Shown here: positions 1-10,941 of the stretch, piece by piece
Layout of the letters: each line of letters opens with the position of its first letter
Position numbering within the stretch: the first letter of the stretch is position 1
Source of the DNA: Colocasia esculenta
Lineage: Eukaryota > Streptophyta > Magnoliopsida > Alismatales > Araceae
Direction of reading: 5' to 3'
NCBI GenBank assembly: GCA_014218235.1
Contig: CM024760.1
Location: 72,976,961 to 73,040,960, forward strand
Length of the DNA stretch: 64,000 nucleotides
Notes under the pieces: model-generated
Seen by the model: only the letters and a program-made list of their open reading frames with translations
Databases searched by the model: none
Told to the model about the DNA's origin: nothing
Made by a program: the position numbers and the translations under genes

Positions 1-3000
1 ATCAAGAATTTAAATAAAAAGGGTTGAAGGGACTTCCAACATTATATATTCATGACCCAAATCATAATTGGGTCAATGGACACCATGTAGCCCAATAATC
101 CAATAAAGCTAGAAAATGCAGGAAAAATCGTAACTCTAAATAGGCTGAAATTAGAAAAAGACAATTTGAGTTAAATTGGGATGTAATCATGCATTCTTGG
201 CAACCCAAATTCGTGCCTATCTGTGAAAGGAGGTTTCCTAAAGCCTCACACACTTTATGGGAGGAAGAAATCCTCCCTAAGTAGGAAACTAAAATGACAA
301 AACCGCAACCTGGCTTTCCTACTCATAATAGGACTCCTAAAACACCATGGTTGTTTAAATACTCTTCACCAAACCTTAGGAACGAGTTTTAGAACTTGCT
401 AGGGTCGTGTGGAGGAGTTCTTGGCAACTGGGGAAGCAGGAGATCCCCACACCAAGCCGTTCTTCTTCCCCGTTGTGTCTACTGCGACCTGCACAGACCA
501 TCATCTTGAAGTCGACCAAAGGTGAGTCAAACCTAAACCAAACCTTGCAAGGCTTATACCCGTGGAAAGAGGGTCAAGTCTACGTTCTAACCCAAGTGGA
601 ACGCCCAAATTCCATGCAGTATACACGAAGCGGTAAGAGTTCTCCTCCAAGTGGTCTGAACACGGGTTTTTCTGGAAAAAACGAGACTTCTTCAACCCAG
701 AAGGTAAGTTTTCTCGGGCTAAATCTTAACATATCATATACCAATGTGTAGAGCATCAAGTTAGCTTTCACCTCTGGTTTCATCGAATTTCATCTAGTAG
801 ATTTTGAATTACAAGTGTTTTTCCAAAGTCGCGCACTGTTAGGGTTTTTCCCGTACTTCTTATCATGCACGCGATTCAAGACCAAATTAGACTAAACTTC
901 CTTCATGAAAGTTCTTCTACTTGAAGTCACGATCATCTTTTATGTTGGACGTTTTGTCCAAAAGTCTTTTGTTAGAGAGTTATAAGCATAGTAAGAGAGG
1001 CACTGCAGGATTCTGCGATTTCAGACTGCACTTAATTTTATGCCTTCATATGTTTCTCGGGATTCGAAACCGAATTAGATCAAACCCCCAACATCAAAGT
1101 TCTTCCACTAGTTGACCTCGTCATCTTTCGTGTTGAACGTTTTGTCAAAATGTCATTAGGTAGAGAGTTATAAGCAAGGAAAGTAAATCTTGCATGAGAT
1201 GTGTTTTCAGGTTCCACATGACCTATAAGTTTTGTTCTGGAAGGGCACTAGTGTCGACACTACTTGAACTAGTGTCGACACACTGTCCCAGCACAGCCCA
1301 GAAGGTGTTCTGGAAAGGTCTCTAGTGTCGACACTACCTGATCTAGTGTCAACACTACCTAACCAGTTTTGTCCAAAAGGTGTTCTGGAAGGCTACTAGT
1401 GTCGACACTACCTGATCTAGTGTCGACACACTGTCCCAAATTGGCCAGAAGGTGTTCTGGGAGCAGTCTCTAGTGTCGACACCACTGAACTAGTGTCGAC
1501 ACTACTTGACCTTTTTGCCTTGTATTTGAAGCACTGTGTCGACACTACCTGACTAGTGTCGACACTACTTGACCAATTCTTCATTATTTTGCCTTGTGTT
1601 TGGAGCATAGTGTCGACACCAGTAAGGGGTGTGTCGACACTACCTTTGCAAAATATTGCCTGTCTTGGGTCTGATCATTACATGATGTCTATTTAATGGC
1701 TTAAAAGTGTTTAACCCATTGAAAAATTCTTAATGCATGAATATTATTCTAATTGCTTTCTTAATGATATGACCATATATGAAGCTTGTGATTTACTCTT
1801 GTTACCAATCTAGCTTGATTTAATGATAAATATTATCTTAAAATCTTGTAAACCCATATGTAGTTAAATACATTGATCCTTGCATGCCATCATGTTAAGT
1901 GTTTTTCGAGAGTTTGAGACCGACGGATTGTGAATTGACACGCGTACATCACTACACACTTATACATCAAGGGCGGCACTTCCTTTCTCTTCTTGTTCTC
2001 GTGAGCATTAATTACAATCTAGACTAAAGCCATTAATGTAAAGATTGAATTAAATTATAAATCTTACCATTCAACTACCGAATTTATCTCTTGACCATTG
2101 TTCTCTTGAAATCATGTTCAATTGCTTATTACTTGTTCCCATCATCATCATGAACATGATATTACACATGCTTACTTATTGAAACTCTCATTGGCCATTA
2201 TTAATGACCGTAGGTATCTACATTTAAAATTTTACATGAGATACTGACAGAGCACGGCGTGTGTCCAAGGGCTCCAATCTAGCCCCAATGACGGCGAGTC
2301 ATAGATATACTGTTAACCATGGGGTATAATGATTACTGGCGTTGCATCTGCGCTGGGAGTACTTTCTTGCTTGTTGGATGTTAGATACATAACCACATAC
2401 ACGTGGCCTGTGTGCACTCTTGGTGGATCTTTCCTTGGTGTACATTAGTGTTTACGTGCCTGATTAGTGTTACTTGATCGTGCTTGTGCAATCTTGCTTG
2501 TTTGCTTGCGTGATATGGCCATCCTGCATTTATTGCAACTAGTGATATCTTGCGTTCTTGTAAACTATTGATATCAAGTGAAACCTTGCGTGCTTGTACA
2601 AAGTGATCTATTGCTAGTTCTCTCTTGTTATATCATTCCAGATCTTATTCTATCACGTTCACTCTATCTAGCTTGTTTCATGCATCATGTTTTAAATCTA
2701 TTTTATTCGTATACGCATATCATGACATTCATCGTGCTTACCTAGTTCAAAAATGTTAATCACTTATATCATTACCCGCACATTGAGATATAAATCCTAC
2801 TGGGCTAGTTTGCTCATCCCATACTTTTACCCAATTTAGGTGACTATGAAATTCAAGAGGAAGAGCAAGTCGAGGATGGGAATACATCCGAGTGATGAGC
2901 GTTCCAATTATGAGTCTGTCTATAGTTAGTTCATTTGAGTGTTAGAACAATGTAGTAGGAAGTGAGGTATTATGTACTTTTCTTTTTATTGAGTCTTAGT

Positions 3001-3183
3001 CATGTACTAGTTTCAATTTGAATACAATTTATATGGAGTTCAACATTTGGGCCCTATTACGATGTTGTGTTGATACACATTTAGTGCGTGCTAGCTAGAG
3101 GCATATTTGCCGACTGTCCACGTCTCGAGATATTGACTCGAATTCTTGAACTAATATCTGCTGCGTAATTCTCGGACGTGACA
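1..3183 (+). mobile_element. LTR-A: Ty3/gypsy-type LTR, 5' end outside window
   Basis: The segment ends in ctcggacgtgaca, closely matching the ends of LTR-G (ggcgtgaca) and LTR-D. It carries the same landmarks in the same order: a TATA-like tttaaata at 354-361, a strong 5' splice-site-like AAGGTAAGT at 701-709, a tandem array at 1251-1640, a TGGGC...GCTCA hairpin at 2801-2816 and a TTTAG acceptor-like site ending at 2839. No primer-binding site follows the end, so this is a solo LTR or a 3' LTR whose body lies upstream. Open frames within it (407-751, 921-1115, 1417-1608) look like chance frames. It appears to sit inside LTR-B. The 5' end and target duplication cannot be checked here. Confidence 0.75.
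1251..1640. repeat. Array of GTGTCGACAC palindromes in LTR-A
   Basis: About twelve copies of the 10-bp palindrome gtgtcgacac, a few degenerate (for example tgtcaacac), occur as pairs about 20 nt apart within units of roughly 75 nt. Each pair is joined by 'ctacctgatcta'-like spacers. The array lies between the TATA-like box and the 3' hairpin. Function is unknown; the palindromic CG-centred core suggests protein binding or a methylation-rich tract, which is inference. Confidence 0.9.
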
Positions 3184-4050
3184 GATTATACGTTAATATG
3201 AACTCTTATATTAGCATGTGAAATGATAACTTCTTAAATGAATATGTTATGTACATAGCAAAATAGTAAGTTTTTCATGTGTATAAATGTGTTATTAATG
3301 TGAATATGATTATAGAATCCATGCTAGAATTCTCTTTCTTTATGTATATAAACTCCATGTTTAAGATGACAAATGTTAACATGTGAATATATAAATGTAG
3401 TTAAATGAAACTTAGTTTAACATATTGATAAATGTGTAGAGAGCATGTGATAGGCTTTAAGTTATTGAACATTTTGTATTAAACAATTTCCATGTGTAAC
3501 ATGTGTAGAAATCATGTTTAGGTTCTATTTGCATAAATAACTAAATCCATGCTTATATGTGATTGTGTGGTGTGAGAATGTGAATGTTAAGTGATGCATG
3601 TAAGTTTAATGTGTTTAGAGTTACTTGTTGAGTTCTTTTGAACTCATTCTTGCTTCGGCGTACAGGTGCAGACGTTTCTACTTCTTCCGAGGAAGTCGTT
3701 AGGAGCGACTCGGAGCGGGAGTAGGAGACATTGTGGATTTAGCATTGTATTTTCATTTTCTTAAGTATGTAATAAAGGACTCTGTGTAGTCTTATGTGAA
3801 CAATGTACTTAATTCATTTGTTTTAGTTATGAAATGTCTAGGTTCTTTTCCTCTATATGGACTGTGGATAAAATGTGGATGATGGAATAAGATAGCTCAT
3901 TTAGTTCTTTCTTTTCCGCTGTCATGTGATATTTATATTTGTGTATATTTCAGTCTATCGTACTAGTGTTGGATAAATGTCCCACTGTGGCGACGCTTTC
4001 TATATCGACGTGGGTTGGTAGAACCATACGATATAAAGAGGGTCGTTACA
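3184..4050 (+). mobile_element. LTR-B: 3' part of a second gypsy-type LTR
   Basis: The 5' part is missing, apparently displaced by LTR-A ending at 3183. The retained part has a perfect hairpin TGAGTTC-TTTT-GAACTCA (3629-3646), a gcgtacag acceptor-like site at about 3665, a polyadenylation-like region with aataaagg near 3770, and the end gggtcgttaca at 4050. These are the same 3' landmarks as the other gypsy LTRs here. The satellite-like array begins directly after the end. There is no coding capacity. Confidence 0.6.
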
Positions 4051-4267
4051 TGTGGAAACTGATGGACTTCATATCGGACTTCCAATTTGAACTTGACGTT
4101 CAAATACACATTCACCAAATTAGTTTAATTTCAAACCATCGGAACTCGAGTTTTGGGTCTAAAATTAAAAATACTAATCTAATCGACCCTCAATTTATTC
4201 AACAAGGCCAGGACGATGAGAATGACTTGTGAAGTTTACATCGGACTTCCAGTTTGCACTTGACGCT
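4051..4267. repeat. Satellite-like tandem array, left part
   Basis: A little more than one unit of the ~177-bp repeat that resumes at 6070. It contains the same ordered blocks ('actgatgg', 'catatcggacttcca', 'acgttcaaatacaca', 'gaacaaggcc'-like, 'gatgagaatgactt'). It is separated from the main array only by the insertion of solo LTR-F; the target duplication acgct occupies 4263-4267. The frame at 3939-4232 is a chance frame across this border. Confidence 0.85.
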
Positions 4268-4643
4268 TGTTGGCATGTAAAAATTTCTAAATCCCAAAAC
4301 CTGAATTTCCAAAATCCAAACCTCCATGAAAAACCAAAAATCCCATAAATTCCCCAAAAAAATCCACCCAAAATGCCCAACATTCCCAAACCCAAAACAA
4401 AACATCAGAAATTTCCAAACTCCCAAAAAAATCCCCAATTTCAAAAGAACCTAAAACCCAGAAATACCAAATCTACAAAAAAACCAAAGTTCTGAAAATC
4501 AAGAAATGTTCTCAAATCCCATAAAATATCTAAAATTTCCATAAAACTCAGAAAACCCCCAAATTTCCTGAAATTCCAAAAAAAATCCCCTCAAGACCCT
4601 CAGAAATCCCAAAATTCCCAGAAATATCTAAAGGGGGAAGTCC

Positions 4644-4718
4644 CCCATCAGTTAAGGAAGGGCCCCTTAACCGATGGGACTGCCCCATCGGTTAAGGAAC
4701 GAATCCTTAACCGATGGG
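4644..4718. repeat. Paired hairpins upstream of the LTR-F TATA box
   Basis: Two adjacent inverted repeats share the arm cccatcggttaagga. The second (4684-4718) has a perfect 15-bp stem around a 5-nt loop. The first (4644-4678) is the same stem with one mismatch. A third half-arm follows at about 4724. They sit 50-125 bp before tataaata, in the U3 position, suggesting regulatory elements or a structure in antisense RNA. Confidence 0.85.
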
Positions 4719-4989
4719 ACTCTCCCATCGGTCACCTCTCTCTCATCCATGTAAAGGGGCAAAACCCCTATAAATATCCCATGTAGCCCGATGGCAACAG
4801 GGGACCTTTTTTCTGAAATTTGAAGGGGTTTTTTTTCTGAAATTTGGAAAGGGGGATTCATTATAAAAAAAAGAAAAAGAAAAACAAAAACTTGTTGGAG
4901 AAGACTCTGCTCGTGCTCGGCGTGAAGGTACTTGCCCCCAACAAGTCAAAAGGTCATCCCCCTCCGACTACGAAATCTTTGTAAACCCT

Positions 4990-5280
4990 CTCCATGTTGA
5001 GTTAGCCTCCATGGGGGGATTTTAAAATTCAAATATATATTCTTATCTCCACATCGAGTTAGTATCTATGGAGATAAAAATTGTGCGTATTCATGTGCTC
5101 TTTTGTTTAAATATTTTCCATGTCAAGTTAAGTCTCCATAAATACAAAATATTTAAACATGCTCATGTGTTTCGATGTTTAAATATCTTCCATGTCGAGT
5201 TAGTCTCCATGGGTATAAGATATCTAAATATCAATGTTCGTGTGTTCTAAATATTTCCATGTCGAGTTAGTCTCCATAGG
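4990..5280. repeat. Five-copy minisatellite in LTR-F leader region
   Basis: Five copies of a unit built on ccatgtcgagttagtctcca, spaced about 57-71 nt, each followed by an AT-rich 'ggtataaatatttaaa' spacer. Downstream, 5340-5600 has looser copies of 'aaactctgcccatgcagaggttctgcc'-like text. All lie inside the transcribed part of LTR-F by position relative to the TATA box. Confidence 0.8.
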
Positions 5281-6069
5281 TATAAATATTTAAACACATC
5301 TATGTTATTTCCCTCACGTTGAGCAAGACTCTGTAAGGGTAAATCTTTGTGCTCATATGTGTATGTCTTTTAAAGAAAACTCTGCCCAAGCGGAGGTTCT
5401 GCCCTAAAGTATACTCATATATCCACAAAATATATGTTCATATGCATATATTTATGGGGAGACTCTGTCCATACAGAGACTCTGCCCTAAAATAATACGG
5501 TCATATGTTCATCAAATATATGTTCATACGTTTGTGCGGAAACTCTGCCCATGCAGAAGTTCTGCTCAAATACACAACATATGCGAACATCAAACAAATC
5601 CCTGGGTTCATACCCACTTATTCAAATTGCATGTTAAACTCATAAATTGAGTCCATACTCTTTTCAAAACAAAATCTATTTTGTCCGATAAAAAAATTAA
5701 AACATCGTGTTATTATTTTCTAGAAAAATGTAAACCTCGGCTTTACTATCAATAGTGTTCGGGTTAAAATTGATGTAAATCAACATCAAAGATTTTTGAT
5801 CCGATGTAAATTAACATCGATTCCGGTCGATGGAGAAGGGGTCCAACACATGCAACCCTAATCGCCTGATAAAATAAAATCGCAGAACAAATAAGTTCAA
5901 AACAAAATTGGCGCCCTTGTCCATTCTTTGGAGATAAAACTTCTCTCCGCATCACGCGGATTTCAAATTATGTCTGGTCGACAGGTTGGCACGCCTCACA
6001 AAAGAAATAAAAAGTAATCAACTGAAATCTAATCAAATGTTTCCACCATATATTTTTCCGCATTCGACA

Positions 6070-8098
6070 ACGCTCAAACACACAATCACCAAAATAGTTT
6101 AGTTTTAAAACCATCAGAACTCAAATTTGGGGATCGAAAATTAGAAATGCTAATCTGATCGGGCTTCGGTTTGTTCCAATAAGACTAGGGCGAAGAGAAT
6201 GACTTATGAAAACTATCGAAGTTCAAATCGGACTTCCAATTTGACCTCGATGCTCAAATACACATTTACCAAATTAGTTTAGTTTCAAACAATCTGAACT
6301 CCAATTTGGGGGTCCAAAATTAGAAATACTTATCCAATAGGCCTCTGATTTGTTCCAACACAACTGGGGCGATGAGTGTTGAAATTGACGAACTTTAAAT
6401 CGGACTTCTAGTTTGAACTCGACGCTCAAATACAATCACCAATTTGTTTAGTTTCAAACCATCGAAAGTCGGAGTTGGGATTCCAAAATTAGAAATACTA
6501 ATTCCATTGGCCTCCAGTTTATGTGAAAACTGATGGGTTTCATATCAGACTTCGAGTTTGAGCTCGATGCTCAAATACACAATCACCAAATTAGTTTAGT
6601 TTAAAACAATCAAAACTCAGATTTGGAATCCAAAATTAGAAATACTAATCCGATCGGCCTCCGATTAGTTCCAACTAGGTCGGGGCAATGAGAATGACTT
6701 GAAAAAACTAACGGACTTCATATCAGACTTCCAGTTTGAGCTCTACGCTCAAATACATATTCACCAAATTAGTTTAATTTTAAACTATCAAAATTCGTGT
6801 TTGGGGATTCCGATCAGCCATCGGTTTGTTCGAACATGGCCAAGGTGATGAGAATGAGTTGTGAAAATTGATGGAGTTCAAATCGGACTTTCAATTTGAG
6901 CTCGACGCTCAAACATACAATCACCAATATAGTTTAGTATAAAACCATCAGAATGCAGGTTTAGGATCGAAAATTAGAAATACTAATCTGATCGGCCTCC
7001 GGTTTATTCCAATACGGCTGAGATAATGAGAATGACTTGTGGAAACTAATAGAGTTCAAATCGGACTTCTAGTTTGAGCTCGATGCTCAAATACACAATC
7101 ACCAAATTGCTCTGGTTTGTTCCAACAAGGCCGAGGCGATGAGAATGACTTGTGGAAATAGACGGAGTTCATATCGCACTTTTAGTTTGAGCTCAACACT
7201 CAAATACACATTCACCAAATTAGTTTTGTTTCAAACCATCGAACTCAGGTTTGATGGGTTCAAATTAGAAATACTAATCCGATCGACCTTCGGTTTGTTC
7301 AAACAAGACCAAGGCGATGAGAATGACTTGTAAAAACTGACAGAGTTTAAATCGGACTTTCAATTTGAACTCGACGCTCAAATATACAATCATCAAAATA
7401 GTTTAGTTTAAAACCATCAGAACTCAGGTTTGGGGATCCAAAATTAGAAATACTAATCCAATCGGCCTTCGGTTTGCTCTAATACGGTCGAGTCAATGAG
7501 AATGAGAAACTGATGGAGTTCAAATCAGACTTCTAGTTTGAGTTCAATGCTCAAATACACAAACAATTGCCAAATTAGTTTAGTTTCAACCTATTGGAAC
7601 TCGGATTTGAGGGTCCAAAATTAGAAATACAAATCTGATCAGTCTCCGATTTGTTCCAACACAGATGGAACGATGAGAAGTGAAAACTGACGGAGTTCAA
7701 ATAGGACTTCAAATTTGAGCTTAATGCTCAAATATATATTCACCAAATTAGTTTAGTTTTAAACCATCAAAAATCGGGTTTAAGGGTCCAAAATTAGAAA
7801 TACCTTTGATCGGCCATCGGCTTGTTCTAACAAGGGCAGGGCGATGAGAATGACTTGTGAAAACTGATGGAGCTCAAATCAGACTTTCAATTTAAGCTCG
7901 ACGCTCAAACATACAATCACCAAAATAGTTTAGTATAAAACCATCAGAATTCAAGTTTGGGAATCCAAAATTAGAAATATTAATCTGATCAGCCTCTTAT
8001 TTATTCCAATACGACCGAGGCGATGAGAGCGACTTGTGAAAACTGACGGAGTTCAAATCGGACTTCTAATTTGAGCTCGATTCTCAAATACACAATCA
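6070..8098. repeat. Satellite-like tandem array, main block (~177-bp period)
   Basis: About twelve units. The anchor 'acgctcaaatacaca' recurs at about 6071, 6250, 6422, 6569, 6746, 6906, 7084, 7197, 7375, 7549, 7726, 7906 and 8082. Most intervals are 172-180 bp; shorter ones (113, 147, 160) are internally deleted units. Units are diverged by substitutions and small indels, so the array is not recently homogenised. The period is close to that of many plant centromeric satellites and to a nucleosome repeat, but one diverged 2-kb array does not prove a centromere. The frame at 7139-7333 is a chance frame. Confidence 0.9.
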
Positions 8099-8425
8099 AT
8101 AGCAAGGTATAACAGATTGACACACCCACACACATATAAAAACACCTCGATGGCCAAAATCCATATATTTTCCACCGAAAGAAAATTTCGCATCCAACAA
8201 TGGTCAAATGAAACCAACTTCATCAATAGCAAGGTATTCCCCTAGCTCATGTTTTCAGCAAAGAACAACCAATCGGTAACAATTTATCTAGATCACAGCA
8301 TCCACTGCCAAAAGGTATATCTTTTTTCGAGAAGTGGGTAGTACCACATGTATAGTAATCACTGCCAAAAGGTATATCTAGTAATAGTAATCACTGCCAG
8401 AAGGTAGATCAAGTAATACATGAGC
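8099..8425. other. Unassigned spacer with a short repeated motif
   Basis: The only structure seen is three copies of 'cactgccaaaaggtatatc' (about 8302, 8360 and 8391, the last with two changes) and two copies of 'atcaatagcaaggtat' (about 8096 and 8222). No gene or transposon end was recognised. Confidence 0.5.
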
Positions 8426-8584
8426 CAAGATGTAATATCCTGTATGTTCGCATCGTAATTTACTTGGTTTAGGTGCCAGTGTGTGGCTCATTATATAAGT
8501 GTGTGTGTGTGTGAATGTGTGTTTGCAGGTTGGTGTGGCAGGTTGGGAGGTTGGAGGGTTGGAAATCCCAACCCAAACAGGCCT

Positions 8585-8780
8585 ATGGCGGGTTCATTAA
8601 GAACGCGACCAACATAGTCGTCGCGGTTCTTACATGAACGCATCCACCTGCACTGTCGCGATTTCGAACCGCTTCTACGTGAGCGCCGCTGCATGCGCAC
8701 CACGTGGCGCATGCAGGGTCGTCGGAGTTGAATCACGTCGGCGGAGTACGTCGCGTTTTTAAACACGACGGCCCGATACA
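8585..8780. repeat. CG-rich motif block 1 in LTR-C
   Basis: Repeated short CG-rich words: aacgcgac, gtcgtcgcgg, gtcgcgatt, tacgtcgcg, aacacgacgg. Several face each other as inverted copies. A second block of the same words is at 9620-9755. This is the LTR-C counterpart of the GTCGAC or CGATT arrays of the other LTRs in the window. Confidence 0.7.
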
Positions 8781-8823
8781 TCACGATTTAAACTCAGTGT
8801 ATTTTGGGCTTCTGCCCATGGCC

Positions 8824-8845
8824 GAACAGTGCAATTGCACTGTTC
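8824..8845. repeat. Perfect 22-bp palindrome in LTR-C
   Basis: An 11-bp arm GAACAGTGCAA is followed immediately by its exact reverse complement, with no spacer. It lies just upstream of a GC-richer tract of LTR-C. It could be a dimeric protein-binding site or a cruciform-prone site; no known site is recognised. Confidence 0.9.
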
Positions 8846-9020
8846 AGCTGGAGGAAGGTTTGCTGAGGGATTTCTGGGCGATTTCTGCTGTTTTGGTGTC
8901 TGTTCGTCGTGGTTCCGGTGCGAGGAGGTGCTTCGAAGCACGGGGAACGTCTAGACAGTGTTGGATTTGCATTTCCTCTGTTGGTAGGAGAACTCTTCGT
9001 TGTTTTCCCTTGCATGGACT

Positions 9021-9452
9021 TAGGGCTGCCAACGGGTCGGAGTCAGAATCGGAAATAACACTTTCCGCATCCATTTTCTATAAGAAAATCGGAAACGGGT
9101 CGGAAACGGAAAGTAATCGGAAACATCTGGTACGATCAAATAGTAGACGTATGTAGCATTAGGAGTAGTGGTAAAAAAGATATCTTTGATAATAATAGGC
9201 ATAATAAATGCTACAAGAGACATAACTTAAATAGATTATATTTACAAATTAAGGGGAAGTTAAAAACTTAGTCTAAAGTTTTTTAATATTAAGAAATAAG
9301 ATTTTAAGAGTATATATTTTCTAAATAAAATAAATTTATATATTATCGAAAACAGAAACAGAAAAATGGAAATAATGAAAACGAAAAAATGGATACGGAA
9401 AGGTCGGAAACGGGTCGGAAAGTCAGAAAGCGGATATCCATTGACAGCCCTA
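9021..9452. mobile_element. hAT-type MITE nested in LTR-C
   Basis: Flanked by a perfect 8-bp direct repeat CATGGACT (9013-9020 and 9453-9460), the target-duplication length of hAT elements. The ends are inverted: TAGGGCTGCCAACGG at the left, and TAGGGCTGTCAATGG read on the minus strand at the right (15 bp, 2 mismatches). Subterminal sequence is rich in 'ggaaacgggtcggaaa' direct copies near both ends, as expected for transposase-binding sites. At 432 bp with an AT-rich centre it encodes no transposase, so it is non-autonomous. The perfect duplication implies fairly recent insertion, after LTR-C was in place. Confidence 0.92.
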
Positions 9453-9619
9453 CATGGACTGTATAGATTAGGGTTTATGGATTTTGATATGAAAATCATG
9501 CAACCATGATAGAGAACATGCCTAGGATTTCATATGAACAGTTATTTCCTGCTTTACCAGCATGTACAGGCATATGGTGTGATTTCCGGAATGAGGTTTA
9601 GGGCTGATTTCTACTGCCT

Positions 9620-9755
9620 GAAAGGCGATGGAACCAGTCGTCGCGTTTTGTGAACGCGACGACCTGGCATATCGCGATTCGAACCTTAAGGTGACGGGTT
9701 GGTCCGTCGCGATTCAAGCTTCAAGAGGCGTCCACTATGTTGATCGCGATTTATA
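9620..9755. repeat. CG-rich motif block 2 in LTR-C
   Basis: Contains an inverted pair gtcgtcgcgtt / aacgcgacgac (about 9637-9662) and three copies of tcgcgatt within 130 bp. Same vocabulary as 8585-8780. Confidence 0.7.
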
Positions 9756-10941
9756 ATGTGGCCACCCGAGCTCTGGGGTTCTATGGCCAGTCTGTCTGGT
9801 TTCTACTGTACATTGCTTGGGCTGTGTTGGCTATGCAATGTAGGGTCTGTATGGGTTGTGTCGGCTTATACCATGGTTAATACGATGGGTTTTACTTAGA
9901 AATGTGTGCATAGCAAGTTAGGTTGTAACGCCCTCCGTGGTTACCTCTCCAGCCGGTTACCCAAGCACCAGGTGCTCAGGCTTGTCCCGATACAATAAGT
10001 ACCGTCAAGATTTGTGTCGTCTTCCTGAACACCCTCACTCCTGAATGAGTTGTATGTCCGACTGAGGGAAAGACGACAAGGGGCAGTGACTCGTGTTGTG
10101 AGTGTGCGGTCGCTTGTAGCGCGCTCGTGGTTGGGGGACGGACACCAGTAGACGTACTGGTCTCCAGCTAGTCTTGTTTCCAGTGCCTCACTTTAAAGAG
10201 CTCGGGCCGGAATCCCTAAAGGTGTCAGGCTTGGGTCTGCAGGAGTGGTGTTAGTTTGTCTCCACAGTTCTTGACCTTACTGAGGTGGAGCGGCAACTAG
10301 ACCTTTCGTCCGTGGCTACGAGACTGAGAGGTAGACTTATGTTGTTTGTCTGGGTCTGTGATTGGTGTTGCGAACCAGTACTCGTGACTCGTGTTCGACG
10401 TGCCCTCCTTTAGTTTGTACATGTGTACGTGGTTTGCTGTTTATTTTCTTACAGCTGCAGTATCATTCATAGGCAGTGATATATTTTAATTGCTTACAGC
10501 TTTCCTTACTTTACTTGTTGTACACTGTTCTTTCGACTTTTGCGGAGTTGCCCTACTGAGCCAGTGACTTGTAAGGCTCAGCCCTTCTTCTTCCAAGTGA
10601 AAGAGAGCAGGAGGGTTCCCGTCCATCTTCTAGTTCCAGTCAACACAGTAGTGGAGTCAGGCCGACATCACCAACAGAGTAATACTCCTTGTTGTTGTGC
10701 CTTGGAGGTTTGACCCAAGCCTTACTTTGTACTGACTCTAGTTATGGAACTGAATATGTACATTTCATATGGATATATGTGAGAAATGAAAATTTATATG
10801 TGTTCAGTGTGTTCTTTTATATTTCCACGGACATATTGTGTTGATATCCCTTGCGAGGCTATGGCTCGATCGTGGGAGACGGAGTCGTGTCGGACACGTT
10901 ATTGGTTAACGAGCCTGAACGGCGAGGACCATCACACAAGA

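Larger units (their letters stand above)
4268..6069 (+). mobile_element. LTR-F: complete solo LTR with 5-bp target duplication
   Basis: Begins TGTTGGCATG, ends CATTCGACA, and is flanked by a perfect direct repeat ACGCT (4263-4267 and 6070-6074). Removing it restores the tandem repeat text. Length is 1,802 bp with no internal domain, so it is a solo LTR left by LTR-LTR recombination. A TATA box, tataaata, lies at 4769-4776. Upstream are two strong hairpins (4644-4718); downstream is a five-copy repeat (about 4990-5280). The left third is rich in aaatcccaaaa-type runs. It shows no obvious similarity to LTR-A, C, D, E or G. Gypsy or copia origin cannot be decided without an internal region. Confidence 0.88.
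8431..10936 (+). mobile_element. LTR-C: solo gypsy-type LTR with target duplication CAAGA
   Basis: Starts TGTAATATCC, ends ACCATCACA, and is flanked by CAAGA at 8426-8430 and 10937-10941. Length is 2,506 bp including a nested MITE with its duplication (440 bp), so about 2.07 kb originally. A perfect hairpin CTGAGCC...GGCTCAG (10556-10581) precedes a pyrimidine-rich tract ending in ccaag, matching the position of the hairpin in the other gypsy LTRs. CG-rich motif blocks (tcgcgattc, gtcgtcgcg) lie at 8585-8780 and 9620-9755. The open frame 8704-9156 and its minus-strand shadows run through LTR and MITE sequence and are not genes. The absence of an internal domain indicates a solo LTR. Confidence 0.88.

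Noticed and set aside
407..751. 114-codon frame near the window start
   Set aside because: Lies within the leader of LTR-A, ends past a strong splice-donor-like site and has no recognisable domain.
3939..4232. 97-codon plus-strand frame
   Set aside because: Spans the border between LTR-B and the satellite-like array; chance frame.
8704..9156. 150-codon plus-strand frame
   Set aside because: It runs from LTR-C sequence across the boundary of the nested hAT MITE at 9021, so it cannot be an ancestral gene.
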